A DNA stretch of 64,000 nucleotides from Prauserella muralis (GCF_003202285.1 NZ_MASW01000006.1:744001-808000), one strand, 5' to 3'; counted from the stretch's first letter, positions 45,691-55,427 are shown. The notes: a model not told the origin generated them from the sequence alone. Translations and numbers: made by a program.

Positions 45691-47094
45691 GTGAGCACGA
45701 AGACAGCGGCGGCGAGCAAGGACCCCTACGTCCTGACCGCCGATGATGTGAAGGAACCACCCAAAGGCTGGCGGGCGTCGCTCCGCTTCCTCGGCCCAGG
45801 CCTGGTGCTCAGCGCCTCCATCGTGGGCTCCGGTGAGCTGATCGCCACCACCGCACTGGGCGCCGAGGCCGGGTTCGTGCTGCTGTGGCTGGTCGTGTTC
45901 AGCACGCTCGTCAAGGTGGCCGTGCAGGTGGAGCTGGCCCGGTGGGCGATCGTCACGGGACAGACCGCGCTCGAGGGCTACAACAAGGTGCCGCCCCGCA
46001 TCGGCAGGCTCGGCTGGGTCAGTCTGTTGTGGATCGTCATGGCGGTCGTGAAGGTGCTGCAGGTCGGCGGCGTGGTCGGCGGTCTGGCCGCGGCGCTGAG
46101 CATCCTCTTCCCGATCGGCTCCGGACCGCTGGAGTTCACCTCACTGGCCATCTGGACCACGGTGGTGGTGATCGGCGCCATCGTGTCGCTGTACTCCAAT
46201 CGCTACTCGCTCATCGAGTTGGGCGCGGTGGCACTGACCGTGCTGTTCGTCCTCATCACGTGCGCGATCGCGTTCGGCCTGCCCGCCACCGACATCGGCT
46301 ACGGGCTCGGCGACCTCGGCGACGGGATGCGCTTCGCCCTTCCCGCGGGCGCGATCGGGGCCGCGATCGCGATGTTCGGGCTCACCGGCGTCACCTCGGA
46401 CGAGATCACCTACTACACCTACTGGTGCATCGAGAAGGGCTACGCGCGCTGGGTCGGGCCCAACGACGGCAGCGACGAGTGGAAGCGCCGCGCGAAGGGC
46501 TGGATCAGGGTCATGTACCGCGACGCCGCGCTGTCCTGGGCCGTCTACACCATCGGCACGCTCGCGTTCTTCATCATGGGCGCCGCCGTGTTGAATCCGG
46601 CCGGACTCGTTCCCGAGGGCAACGAGATGATCACCACGCTGTCCCGCACCTACACCGACACCCTCGGCGAGTGGGCCAGCGTCGGCTACCTCGTGGGCGC
46701 GGTCGCCGTGCTGGGTTCCACGCTGTGGGCCGCGCTGCCCGGCTGGGCCAGGGTCGCCGCCAACGCCGTGTCGCTCTGCGGTGGCTTCGAATGGCGGGAC
46801 GCGGAGCGGCGGCAACGCTGGATGAAGGTGTTCACGGTGCTCTTCCCCATCGCCTGGGGTGCGGCGTACCTGTACTTCACCTCACCGGTGTTCATGATCC
46901 AGACCGGTGGTTTCGTCGGCGGGCTGTTCCTGATCGCCGTCACCGTCGCCGCCTGGTACCTGCGCAGGAAGGAGGTCGATCCGGACCTGCGGGGCAGCTC
47001 GTGGTTCTCGGTGGCCCTGCTGGTCAGCAGTGTGCTCATCGCCGGTCTCGGCATCTACACGGCACTCGGCGCGTTCGGAGTGTCGGTCGAATGA
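45691..47094 (+). CDS. Nramp-family transporter lacking the metal-binding motifs
   Basis: A 467-aa protein with about 11 membrane segments. GPGLVLSASIVGSGELIATTALGAEAGF aligns with the first Nramp helix, but the DPGN metal motif is GSGE (residues 46-49). The MPHN motif of helix 6 is replaced by the GVTSDE region (residues 233-238). A divalent-metal role is therefore doubtful. It is the first gene of a sugar-acid catabolic operon and overlaps the dehydrogenase by 4 bases, so uptake of an aldonate or hexuronate is a reasonable hypothesis. GTG at 45691 fits AAAGGAGG (45678-45685) better than the GTG at 45688. Confidence 0.8.
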   Translation: MSTKTAAASKDPYVLTADDVKEPPKGWRASLRFLGPGLVLSASIVGSGELIATTALGAEAGFVLLWLVVFSTLVKVAVQVELARWAIVTGQTALEGYNKVPPRIGRLGWVSLLWIVMAVVKVLQVGGVVGGLAAALSILFPIGSGPLEFTSLAIWTTVVVIGAIVSLYSNRYSLIELGAVALTVLFVLITCAIAFGLPATDIGYGLGDLGDGMRFALPAGAIGAAIAMFGLTGVTSDEITYYTYWCIEKGYARWVGPNDGSDEWKRRAKGWIRVMYRDAALSWAVYTIGTLAFFIMGAAVLNPAGLVPEGNEMITTLSRTYTDTLGEWASVGYLVGAVAVLGSTLWAALPGWARVAANAVSLCGGFEWRDAERRQRWMKVFTVLFPIAWGAAYLYFTSPVFMIQTGGFVGGLFLIAVTVAAWYLRRKEVDPDLRGSSWFSVALLVSSVLIAGLGIYTALGAFGVSVE

Positions 47095-48119
47095 GCACCA
47101 CGATGCGCGCCGCCGTCCTGCACGCCGCGAAGGATCTGCGGATCGAGCCCCGGCCGGTGCCCCGGCCGGGGGCGGGCGAGGCACTCGTCGCCGTGGAGTC
47201 GGTGGGGCTGTGCGGGTCGGACCTGCACTACTACCTCGACGGCCGCAACGGCACCAACGAACTGCGCGCGCCCGCCGTGCTCGGGCACGAGATCGGCGGC
47301 ACGGTCACCGCGCTGGGCGCCGGTGTTCCGGACGACCTGTCCGGTGCCCGGGTGGTGGTCGAGCCCGCCGTGCCGTGCCGGACGTGCCCCGCCTGCATCG
47401 GCGGGCGGTACAACCTCTGCCCGCACGGCAGGTGCCTCGGCTCCCCGCCGACCGACGGCGGGCTCGCGGAGTACGTCGCCGTGCCGGCCACCCAGCTGCA
47501 TCGCGCACCCGACCCCCTGCCACCGCACGCCGTACCGCTGCTGGAACCGCTGGCCGTCGCCGTGCACGCACTGCGGCGTGCACACGTCGAAGCCGGTCAG
47601 TCCCTGCTCGTCACCGGGGCCGGGCCGGTGGGCCTGCTCGTCACCCAGGTGGCGCGGGCGTGGGGCGTGAGCGAGATTGTCGTGTCCGATATGGACGAGG
47701 ATCGGCTCGCCGTCGCCCGCGAACTGGGAGCATCCCGCGCGGTGCACCCCGGTGACCTCGGCGGGGTGCGCGTGGCTCGCGGCATCGAGTGCTCCGGTGC
47801 GGCGGCCGCCCTGCCGGGGTTGCTGGCGGCCGTCGAGCCCGGAGGCAGGGCCGTGCTCGTCGGCACCCTGCGAGCGGGCGACGTCCCGGCACCGCTCGGT
47901 CTCGTCCAGCGCTACGAGGTGGACCTCGTCGGCACGTTCCGGTACGCGGCGAGCTTCCCGCCCGCCGTCGAACTGGTACGGCGCGGCGCCGTGAACCTCA
48001 CCGCACTGGCGGGCACGAACTTTCCGCTCGAGGACGCCGACGAAGCCTTCCGGCACGCGGCGAGCGGCGCGGGACTGAAGACGACCATCGACTGCACCAT
48101 TCAGGGGGAGCAAGCATGA
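47091..48119 (+). CDS. Zinc-dependent L-idonate/L-gulonate 5-dehydrogenase-like protein
   Basis: A 342-aa medium-chain dehydrogenase. [17 protein letters not shown] and LGHEIGG supply the catalytic zinc ligands. Four structural-zinc cysteines are in [32 protein letters not shown] is the NAD(P) motif. The sequence is IdnD/RspB-like. In RspABD-type loci a similar enzyme oxidises L-gulonate to D-fructuronate, which the neighbouring reductase and ManD then process. Start and stop both overlap neighbours by 4 bases. Confidence 0.85.
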   Translation: MSTTMRAAVLHAAKDLRIEPRPVPRPGAGEALVAVESVGLCGSDLHYYLDGRNGTNELRAPAVLGHEIGGTVTALGAGVPDDLSGARVVVEPAVPCRTCPACIGGRYNLCPHGRCLGSPPTDGGLAEYVAVPATQLHRAPDPLPPHAVPLLEPLAVAVHALRRAHVEAGQSLLVTGAGPVGLLVTQVARAWGVSEIVVSDMDEDRLAVARELGASRAVHPGDLGGVRVARGIECSGAAAALPGLLAAVEPGGRAVLVGTLRAGDVPAPLGLVQRYEVDLVGTFRYAASFPPAVELVRRGAVNLTALAGTNFPLEDADEAFRHAASGAGLKTTIDCTIQGEQA

Positions 48120-49324
48120 GAATCGCCGAGGTGAAGGTGATCGTCACCTCGCCGGGACGCAACTTCGTCACGGTGAAGATCACCACCGAGGACGGCCTGA
48201 CGGGCGTCGGCGACGCCACGCTCAACGGCCGTGAACTGGCCGTGGCCACATACCTCACCGAGCACGTGCGGCCGCTGCTCCTCGGGCGGGACGCCCGCCG
48301 GATCGAGGACACGTGGCAGTACCTGTACCGCGGCGCGTACTGGCGCAGGGGGCCGGTCACGATGACGGCGATCGCGGGCATCGACACGGCGCTGTGGGAC
48401 ATCAAGGCGAAGGCCGCGGGGGTGCCGCTGTACGAGCTGCTCGGCGGGCGCAGCCGCGACCGGATCCTCGTCTACGGCCACGCGCAGGGCGCCACCATCG
48501 ACGAGACGGTCGCCGACGTGGGGCGGTTCCTGGACCGGGGCTACCGCGCCGTCCGCGCACAGACCGCCGTGCCGGGCACGCAGGGCACCTACGGCATCGG
48601 CAGCGACGGCGACCGCTACGAGCCCGCGTCGTCGGGACTGCCGGAGGAGACCCTGTGGTCCACAGCGGACTACCTGGCGCACGCGCCCACGCTGTTCGCC
48701 GCGGTACGGGACAAGTACGGCTTCGACTTCCACCTGCTGCACGACGTGCACCACCGCCTCACCCCGATCGAGGCCGCCGGGCTGGGCAAGGCCGTGGAGC
48801 CCTACCGCCTGTTCTGTCTGGAGGACCCCACGCCCGCCGAGGACCAGAGCGCGTTCCGGCTGGTCCGGCAGCACACGACCACGCCGATCGCGACGGGCGA
48901 GGTGTTCAACTCGATCTTCGACTGTCAGCAGCTCATCACCGAGCGGCTCATCGACTACATCCGCGCCACCGTCACGCACGCGGGCGGCATCACCCACCTG
49001 CGGCGCATCCTCGCGCTCGCCGAGCTGTACGGCGTGCGCTCCGGTTCGCACGGCGCCACCGACCTCTCCCCCGTATGCCTCGCGGCCGCACTCCACGTGG
49101 ACACCGCGATCCCGAACTTCGGCATCCAGGAGTACATGCCGCACACCGCGGACACCGACCGGGTGTTCCCGCACGGCTACCGGTTCTCCGGCGGGTACCT
49201 GTACCCCGGCGAGGAGCCGGGTCTCGGCGTCGACATCGACGAGGACGCCGCCGCGGAGTACCCCTACGAACCCGCCTACCTGCCCGTCGCGCGGCTGCAC
49301 GACGGCTCGATGCACGACTGGTGA
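48116..49324 (+). CDS. manD: D-mannonate dehydratase (ManD/RspA, enolase superfamily)
   Basis: A 402-aa enolase-superfamily enzyme converting D-mannonate to 2-keto-3-deoxy-D-gluconate. ManD hallmarks are [32 protein letters not shown] (by order) and [36 protein letters not shown], with metal ligands Asp (HDVH), Glu (LEDP) and Glu (ATGEVFNS). The C-terminus with PNFGIQEYM also fits. GGGGGAG lies before the ATG. ManD-like proteins differ in efficiency, so D-gluconate or a weak mannonate activity is the main alternative. Confidence 0.92.
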   Translation: MRIAEVKVIVTSPGRNFVTVKITTEDGLTGVGDATLNGRELAVATYLTEHVRPLLLGRDARRIEDTWQYLYRGAYWRRGPVTMTAIAGIDTALWDIKAKAAGVPLYELLGGRSRDRILVYGHAQGATIDETVADVGRFLDRGYRAVRAQTAVPGTQGTYGIGSDGDRYEPASSGLPEETLWSTADYLAHAPTLFAAVRDKYGFDFHLLHDVHHRLTPIEAAGLGKAVEPYRLFCLEDPTPAEDQSAFRLVRQHTTTPIATGEVFNSIFDCQQLITERLIDYIRATVTHAGGITHLRRILALAELYGVRSGSHGATDLSPVCLAAALHVDTAIPNFGIQEYMPHTADTDRVFPHGYRFSGGYLYPGEEPGLGVDIDEDAAAEYPYEPAYLPVARLHDGSMHDW

Positions 49325-49329
49325 GCGCG

Positions 49330-50277
49330 ATGACCACGAACCACACGGACTACGACGTCATCGTCGTCGGCGAGGTGCTGCTGGAGGTCTCCACCGAGGC
49401 CGACTTCCGGCATGGCGCCGCCGCCGAGCTGGGCTACTCGGGCGACGCCCTCAACGCCGCGGCGGCCGCCGCCGCGGCCGGGGCGCGGGTCGGGCTGCTC
49501 ACCAGGGTCGGCGACGACGACGTCGGCGAGGGCATCGTCGCGCGGGTCGCCGAACTCGGGGTCGACACGGCGCTCATCACCCGCACCGGAGCGCCCAACG
49601 GCTGCTACGTGATGCGAACCGATCCCAGCGGCTCGCGGGCGTTCACCTACCTCCGCCGCGGCAGCGCCGCGAGTGGCCTCGGACCGGACGACGTCCGGCG
49701 GGCGGACGTGGGCCGCTCCCGCTGCGTGCTGACCAGCGGCATCACCGCCGCCCTTTCGGACACCGCGAGGCAGGCCGTGCACTACGCCGCCGAGCACGCC
49801 GCGGCGTTCGTCTACGACCCGAACCACCGGCCAGCCCTGGCGGATGCGGCCACGGCCGCCGCGACCCTGCGCACCGTCAGCAGGCGGGCAGCGCTCGTGA
49901 CGCCGTCGTATCCGGCGGAGACGTCGGCACTGCTCGGCGGCGCCGGCCCCGAGGCGGCGGCGCGCCTGCTCCGTTCATGGGGCGCCGCGGCCGTGGCCGT
50001 CACGTGCGGCGCCGACGGCGTCCTGCTCGACGACGGCGACACCGCCCACCGGCTTCCGGCCCTGCCCGCGCCCCGCGTGGTGGACCAGACCGGCGCGGGT
50101 GACGTGTTCGCGGGAACCGTCACCGCGCGGCTCGCCCTCGGCGATGCGCTCACGACAGCGGTCGGGCTGGGTCTCGCGGCCGCCGCGCTGTCGGTCGGCG
50201 GGCGCGGCGGCACGGGCGCGATCCCCGCCCTGGCGCGGACAAGTGCGCTGCTGGATGGGCTGGCATGCGCAGGCTGA
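49330..50277 (+). CDS. kdgK: PfkB-family sugar kinase, probable 2-keto-3-deoxygluconate kinase
   Basis: A 315-aa ribokinase-fold kinase. VVGEVLLEVS opens the protein and the signature DQTGAGDVFAGTV carries the catalytic Asp. The operon position directly after ManD points to 2-keto-3-deoxygluconate as substrate, giving KDPG for the Entner-Doudoroff aldolase (not in the window). The ATG at 49330 or a GTG at 49321 overlapping the manD stop could start it. It overlaps the next gene by 13 bases. Confidence 0.85.
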   Translation: MTTNHTDYDVIVVGEVLLEVSTEADFRHGAAAELGYSGDALNAAAAAAAAGARVGLLTRVGDDDVGEGIVARVAELGVDTALITRTGAPNGCYVMRTDPSGSRAFTYLRRGSAASGLGPDDVRRADVGRSRCVLTSGITAALSDTARQAVHYAAEHAAAFVYDPNHRPALADAATAAATLRTVSRRAALVTPSYPAETSALLGGAGPEAAARLLRSWGAAAVAVTCGADGVLLDDGDTAHRLPALPAPRVVDQTGAGDVFAGTVTARLALGDALTTAVGLGLAAAALSVGGRGGTGAIPALARTSALLDGLACAG

Positions 50278-51742
50278 GCCTTCGGACGCTGGGCCACCTG
50301 CCCCATTCGGTGCACAGTGGACTCGACCCGCGCGGTCTCGGCATCGGGATCGTGCACCTGGGCATCGGCGGGTTCCATCGCGCGCACCAGGCGGTGTTCA
50401 CCGAGGACGCGATGCTGGCCACCGGGGAGACCGGCTGGGCGGTCAGCGCGGTGACCCAGCGTGGCCCGGCGGTCCGCGACCGGCTCGCGCCGCAGGACGG
50501 GCTGTACACCGTCGCCACGCGTGGACGCTCGGAGAGCGGGTACCGGGTCGTCACCACGGTGCGCGAGGTGCTGGACGGCCCCTCCGAGGCCGACGCCGTG
50601 CTCGACCGGCTCGCCGATCCGGCCGTGTCGGTCGTGACCCTCACGGTCACCGAGAAGGCCTACCGGCTCGACCCGGCTCAGCGTGGTCTCGACCTCACCG
50701 ATCCGGATGTCCGCGACGACGCCGCCGGGGCACCGCCACGCACGGTCGTCGGCAGGCTGGTGCAAGGGCTGCACAGGCGGCAGGCACGCGACGCGGCACC
50801 GCTCACGGTCCTCTGCTGCGACAACCTCACCGACAACGGCGGCCTGCTGCGCCGGGCCGTGCTCGACTTCTGCACGCTGCTGCGCGGCGGCGACGCCACA
50901 GCCGCCTGGATCGACGAGCACGTCGCGTTTCCCTCCACCATGGTCGCCGGATCGTCCCGGCCACCACGGAGGCCGACCTCGCCGACATCGAGGCCGCGCT
51001 GGGCCTGCGCGACGACGCGGCGGTGGTGGCCGAGCCGTTCGGGCAGTGGATCGTCGAGGACGACTTCCGTTCGCCCCGGCCCCGGTGGGAGCGGGCAGGG
51101 GCGCTGCTGGTGCCCGACGCGCGGCCGTACGAGCTGACGAAGCTGCGCACGCTCAACGCGTGCCACTCGCTGCTGGCCTACGTCGGCGGGCTCGCCGGGC
51201 TGACCACCATCGCCGAGGCCGCCGCCGTACCGGAGCTGGGGGCCGCCGCGCGCCACCTGGCCCGGTGGGAGGTCCGGCCGACACTGCCGCCGGCTGAGGG
51301 CGTGGACCACGAGCAGTACACGGACACGGTGCTGGACCGGTTCGCCAACCCCGCACTGCGGCACACCACCCGGCAGGTGGCCTCGGACGGCTCGCTCAAG
51401 ATCGGGCCCCGGCTGCTCGGCACCGTCGCCGACACACTCGGCTCGCCCACCGCCGGCAGCCCGGCGGTGGCGACACTGGCCATCGCCGCGTGGCTGCGGT
51501 GGGCGGTCGTGGGCAGGGCCGACGACGGGACACCGCTCGATCTGGCCGATCCGGCGACCCCGGCGATGCGGGCCGCGGCGGCGGGCCGCACCGGCGTCGC
51601 CGCCGTGCGGCCCGCGCTGGAGGCCGCCGGTGTGGCCCCGGCCCTGCTCGACGACAGCCGCTTCACCGGCCTCGTCGAGCAGTGGTACGCCGAGCTCGGC
51701 CGAGGCGACGCCTTGGCCACCGCGCGGCTGGTCAGCGGGTAG
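50265..51742 (+). pseudogene. uxuB: Mannitol dehydrogenase family / D-mannonate oxidoreductase (UxuB-like), frameshifted
   Basis: The first 227 codons read IVHLGIGGFHRAHQAVFTEDAML, TVTEKAYRL and AFPSTMV in one frame. The homologous continuation RIVPATTEADLADIEAALGL lies in the next frame from 50948 to the stop at 51742. The family normally reads MVDRIVPATT; here GTC-G-CCGG replaces GTC-GAC-CGG, so one base (the A of the Asp codon) is missing after 50946. Restored, the protein would be about 492 aa and would interconvert D-fructuronate and D-mannonate with NAD(H). There is no slippery sequence, so this is a recent lesion or a sequencing error. Confidence 0.85.
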
Positions 51743-52892
51743 CGCCGTCCACTGTGTCCAGACAGGAGTAGACGGCCTCGACGTAGGCGCTGGCGTTGGG
51801 CGCGCCGATGAGCCCGGGTGCCATGCCGTTCATCACGTAGGCGAAGGTCAGGCGCCGGTCGAGGTCGTTGACCACGATCGAGCCGCCGAATCCGCTCCAC
51901 CAGCAGATCCGGCCCTGCGGGATCGCCGGGACCGTGCGCGGGCTCGGCAGCGCGTAGCCGAGTCCGAAGCGCAGGTGGGCGCCCAGCACCCGGTCCACGC
52001 CGTCCGACTGCACGGCGAAGACGCGTTCGATGGCCGACGGCGACAGGTAGCGCGTGCCGTCGAGGGTCCCGCCGTGGGAGACGATCGACTGCACGCGGGC
52101 CACCGAGCGGGCGTTGCCCTGCCCGTTCAGCGCGCCCAGCTCGGCTGCCAGGAACGTCCGGGTTCTCGTGTCGGCGGGCCGGATGACGGGGTTGGTCAGC
52201 GTGCGCACGGCGGCCCCGGCCGGGTCGAGTGCGGAGTAGTCGATGCCGGACGTCGCCGGAGGGACCAGCGCGGCGACCCGGGAGTCGACGCTCGCGGGCG
52301 CGCCGAGCCAGAAGTCCGCACCGGCGGGGCCGGTGAACTCCTCGCGCAGCAGGGTGCCCAGCGAGCGGCCGGTGACCCGGCGCGCGATCTCGCCGACCAG
52401 GTGGCCGTGGGTGACGGCCTGGTAGCCGGAGCCGTCGCCGGGTGTCCACCACGGCTCCTGGGCGGCGAGCAGTGCCGCCGCGGCTTCGGTGTCGCAGACG
52501 TCGTCCAGGCTGACGGTTCGCTCCCACCCGCAGACTCCGGAGGTGTGGCCCAGGACGTGCCGCACCAGCACGTCGCCCTTGCCCGCCGCGCCGAACTCGG
52601 GCCAGTACCGCGCGACGGGCGCGTCCGGGTCGAGCACGCCCCGGTCGACGAGCGCGAGCGCGACGAGCGCGGTCATCGTCTTGGTCAGCGAGTAGGTGTT
52701 GACCAGGGTGTCGCTGGTCCAGGCGGCGCCGGTGGCCGGGTCGGCGACGCCGCCCCACAGATCCACCACCGGCTCGCCGTCCTCGATCACGCAGACGGAG
52801 GCGCCCACCTCGTCGCCGTCGCGCAGCCGCCGCTCCAGCAGGTCGCGCACAGGGGCGAACCGGGCGGCACACACACCGTGTGCGCCGCTCAC
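51732..52892 (-). CDS. Serine hydrolase, beta-lactamase/esterase family VIII
   Basis: A 386-aa EstB-like hydrolase. SLTKTM is the SxxK nucleophile motif. GSGYQAVTHGHLVGEI supplies the catalytic Tyr, and WWSGFGGSIV is the C-terminal glycine-rich substitute for the KTG motif. There is no signal peptide, so it acts in the cytoplasm on an ester or lactone. The GTG start overlaps the monooxygenase stop (GTGA), making a coupled pair in which a Baeyer-Villiger-like product could be hydrolysed. Its 3' end overlaps the frameshifted uxuB-like gene by 11 bases. Confidence 0.9.
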   Translation of the reverse strand: MSGAHGVCAARFAPVRDLLERRLRDGDEVGASVCVIEDGEPVVDLWGGVADPATGAAWTSDTLVNTYSLTKTMTALVALALVDRGVLDPDAPVARYWPEFGAAGKGDVLVRHVLGHTSGVCGWERTVSLDDVCDTEAAAALLAAQEPWWTPGDGSGYQAVTHGHLVGEIARRVTGRSLGTLLREEFTGPAGADFWLGAPASVDSRVAALVPPATSGIDYSALDPAGAAVRTLTNPVIRPADTRTRTFLAAELGALNGQGNARSVARVQSIVSHGGTLDGTRYLSPSAIERVFAVQSDGVDRVLGAHLRFGLGYALPSPRTVPAIPQGRICWWSGFGGSIVVNDLDRRLTFAYVMNGMAPGLIGAPNASAYVEAVYSCLDTVDGATR

Positions 52893-54220
52893 CGGACGGG
52901 CGCCTTCGCCGCGGCGCGCTTGCGGCCCGCCTCGATCTCCCTGTGCAGGTCCCGGACGTAGCGGGCGAAGTCGACCTGAATGGTGTGCCGCGGCGCGTTG
53001 TAGTACTGGCCGAGGTGCTTGTCCTCGTCCCGGCGGATGGCCGCGTGCATCGCCTCCACACTGGGCAGTGCGTAGCGGCCGGTCAGGTGCTCGGCGATGA
53101 GCTTGCTCTGCTGTTCGGCGAGGTTGACGATGGTCGGCGACGCCTGGGCGAGGCCCGCGAAGTACAGGTTGTCCACCCCGGGCTTGAGCATCCGTTTGAA
53201 CAACGGGAACCGGTGCCGCTCGTCCGGCAGCAGCTCCGGGTCGTCGAAGAACGGGAAGGAGATCCGGTAGCCGGTCGCGCACACGATCACGTCGGCCTCG
53301 ATCCGGGTGCCGTCCACGCAGACGACGGCGTCGCCGTCGAGCCGGGCGATCTCGGGCACGCACGTGAGATCGCCGGAGCCCGCCTTGACGAGGAAGTCCG
53401 CGCTCACCGAGGGATGTGCCGACAGTGGCTCGTGGTCGGGCTTCGGCAACCCGTAGTCCTCCATGTTGCCGAGGGTCTTCTTGATGGCCCTGCGGGCCAG
53501 CGCGAGCCCGATCTTCTTCGGCATCCAGGGCGGCATCATCATCTTGTCGGCGGGCTGGCCGCCGCGGTACTTCGAGAGCACCCAGACGCCGCGGCGCGCG
53601 GAGACCCAGACGTGCTCGGCGAGCGAGCGGTGCGACAACTCGGAGGCGATGTCGAGCCCGGAGTTGCCCATGCCCACGACGACGACGCGCTTGCCGCGCA
53701 TGTCGACGGGGTCGAACGGGCTGCGGTAGGAGTGGCTGTGCAGCATCGTGCCGTCGAACGTGCCGGGATACTCGGGCCAGCGCGGGTTCCAGTGGTGTCC
53801 GTTGGCGACCACGAGCGCGTCGTAGGTGCGGCGCGCGCCACCCGAGAGGGTGACCCGCCACGTGCCGTCGGCCTCGCGCGCGGCGTGTTCGACGGCGGTG
53901 TTGAAGGTGATCGAGCCCCGCAGTCCGAAGTGGTCCACGTAGTCGCGGAAGTAGCGGTGGATCAGCGAGTGGTGGGGAAAGTGCGGCCAGTCCTCCCCCG
54001 CCGGGTAGTCCTCGAACTGCAGCCGGGTGGTCGACGTGTCGATGTGCAGTGACTCGTAGCAGGCCGAGCGCCCGTTCGAGTTGCCGAAGTACCAGTTGCC
54101 GCCGACGTCGTCGGATTCCTCGAAACAGTCGTAGGGAATGCCGTGGTCCTTCAGCCGCTTCGCCGTGGTGAAGCCGGAGCAGCCGGCGCCGATGATGCAG
54201 ACGGACGGAAGTGAACTCAC
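52889..54220 (-). CDS. Flavin-containing monooxygenase
   Basis: A 443-aa two-dinucleotide-domain FMO. The FAD motif is IIGAGCSGFTTAKRL, the FMO-type segment FDGTMLHSHSYR resembles FxGxxxHxxxY, and the NADPH motif is VVGMGNSGLDIA. ATGYRISFPFF is the C-terminal ATG motif. It would oxygenate a soft heteroatom or a ketone. AGGAGG precedes the GTG start at 54220. Coupling to a family VIII esterase suggests ketone-to-ester conversion followed by hydrolysis, an inference. It is divergent from a TetR regulator. Confidence 0.9.
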   Translation of the reverse strand: MSSLPSVCIIGAGCSGFTTAKRLKDHGIPYDCFEESDDVGGNWYFGNSNGRSACYESLHIDTSTTRLQFEDYPAGEDWPHFPHHSLIHRYFRDYVDHFGLRGSITFNTAVEHAAREADGTWRVTLSGGARRTYDALVVANGHHWNPRWPEYPGTFDGTMLHSHSYRSPFDPVDMRGKRVVVVGMGNSGLDIASELSHRSLAEHVWVSARRGVWVLSKYRGGQPADKMMMPPWMPKKIGLALARRAIKKTLGNMEDYGLPKPDHEPLSAHPSVSADFLVKAGSGDLTCVPEIARLDGDAVVCVDGTRIEADVIVCATGYRISFPFFDDPELLPDERHRFPLFKRMLKPGVDNLYFAGLAQASPTIVNLAEQQSKLIAEHLTGRYALPSVEAMHAAIRRDEDKHLGQYYNAPRHTIQVDFARYVRDLHREIEAGRKRAAAKAPVR

Positions 54221-54250
54221 GAACGCCTCCTCGCATGCCGTGACGTGGGT

Positions 54251-54284
54251 CACTGTCGCATATTCACCGACACACTGTCTAGTG
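54251..54284. promoter_or_regulatory. CACTGTC direct repeats and CACT-N4-AGTG inverted repeat in the FMO / TetR gap
   Basis: CACTGTC occurs at 54251-54257 and 54273-54279, 22 bases apart (two helical turns). The second copy is part of CACTGTCTAGTG (54273-54284). The sites lie between the divergent monooxygenase and TetR starts and are candidate operators of the TetR protein. Confidence 0.4.
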
Positions 54285-54362
54285 AGTGAGTCGTACGTCG
54301 ACGAGTGGGGCGGAGAGGTACGATCCGGGACGCGGACGGCCGAGCCCGAGCGGAGGTACGGG

Positions 54363-55016
54363 GTGAACGAGCGCGCGGGCAGCACGGGGACCACCCGGCG
54401 GCCCACCCTGCGGGACCACCAGAAGCAGCAGACCCGCCGCAGCCTGCTCGAATGCGCCAAGACCCTGTTCGTCGAGCGCGGCTACGCGGCGGTCACGATC
54501 GACGACATCGTCTCGGCGGTCGGCTGCGGCCGCGCCACCTTCTACCTGCACTTCTCCGGCAAGCCGGACATCCTGCAGCGGATCGGCGCGGAGACGATGG
54601 AACAGCGCGCCGTGACGGTGTACGCGGACCTCGACGCGGTGCTGGAGTCGGGTTCCCGCGCCGAGTTCGCCCGCTGGATGCGGCGCGCCGTGGCGTGGTT
54701 CGAGGACAACCAGGCGATCCTGCCCGCGTGGGACGAGGCGGTGGCGCTCGAACCGGAGTTCAGGCAGATCGCCAAGCGGGCGGTGTCGGAACTGCCCGCG
54801 GCGATGCCCCGTTACCTGGCGCGCTGGGGCCCCGATCGCCAGGACGAGGCGCGCCTGCGGATCGAGCTGCTGGTCAGCCAGCTGGAGCGGTTCTTCACCC
54901 GCTGGGCTGTGCAGGGCACCATCGACTCGTCAGCCGACGACGCGGCCGAGGTGCTCAGCGACATCTGGTTCCCGGCCCTGCTGCCGCCTGAGCACCGACC
55001 GGCACCGGAGCGTTGA
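54363..55016 (+). CDS. TetR family transcriptional regulator
   Basis: A 217-aa regulator. The helix-turn-helix is AAVTIDDIVSAVGCGRATFYLHFSGKPDIL (about residues 40-69), followed by a helical ligand domain. GGAGG lies 6 bases before the GTG at 54363. It is divergent from the monooxygenase/esterase pair and likely represses it. Confidence 0.92.
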   Translation: MNERAGSTGTTRRPTLRDHQKQQTRRSLLECAKTLFVERGYAAVTIDDIVSAVGCGRATFYLHFSGKPDILQRIGAETMEQRAVTVYADLDAVLESGSRAEFARWMRRAVAWFEDNQAILPAWDEAVALEPEFRQIAKRAVSELPAAMPRYLARWGPDRQDEARLRIELLVSQLERFFTRWAVQGTIDSSADDAAEVLSDIWFPALLPPEHRPAPER

Positions 55017-55053
55017 CCGGGGTTTTCGCACCTCGACGTCTAGGGTGGTGCCC

Positions 55054-55326
55054 ATGGGTTTCCTGGGCTGGATCATGCTGGGCCTGCTCGCGGGCGCCAT
55101 CGCGAAGATGCTCATGCCCGGCCGTGATCCGGGCGGCTGCATCCTGACGATCCTGCTGGGCGTGGGCGGCGCGCTGCTCGGCGGCTGGATCGGCAGGACA
55201 CTGTTCGATGTGGACCTCGGCCGCTTCTTCGAAGCCCGCACCTGGGGCCTTGCCATCCTCGGCTCCATGATCATCCTGGCGATCTATCGGGTGGTCATCG
55301 GGTCACCGGGCCGACGGGACCGCTGA
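55054..55326 (+). CDS. GlsB/YeaQ/YmgE family stress-associated membrane protein
   Basis: A 90-aa protein with three hydrophobic segments: GFLGWIMLGLLAGAIAKMLMPGRDPGGC, ILTILLGVGGALLGGWIG and LAILGSMIILAIYRVVIG. The GRDPGG loop is typical of the transglycosylase-associated (YeaQ/YmgE) family. Exact function is unknown; members are often stress induced. The gap to the next gene (55327-55427) shows only weak dyads. Confidence 0.88.
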   Translation: MGFLGWIMLGLLAGAIAKMLMPGRDPGGCILTILLGVGGALLGGWIGRTLFDVDLGRFFEARTWGLAILGSMIILAIYRVVIGSPGRRDR

Positions 55327-55427
55327 GCGCGACGCCGCCGTCACGGCGCGCTGGGCACCCTTGCGAGGACCGAGCCGGCTGTCGTCGCGTCGCACCGGGG
55401 GCGGCTCCGGGTGCTGTTGAGACCGCC

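Noticed and set aside
45691-47094. Manganese/iron transporter MntH
   Set aside because: The family fold is right, but both metal-binding motifs are altered and the operon is for sugar acids.
50940-50960. Programmed ribosomal frameshift in the uxuB-like gene
   Set aside because: There is no slippery heptamer or stimulatory hairpin at the break, and the family is not known to use frameshifting. A missing base explains it better.
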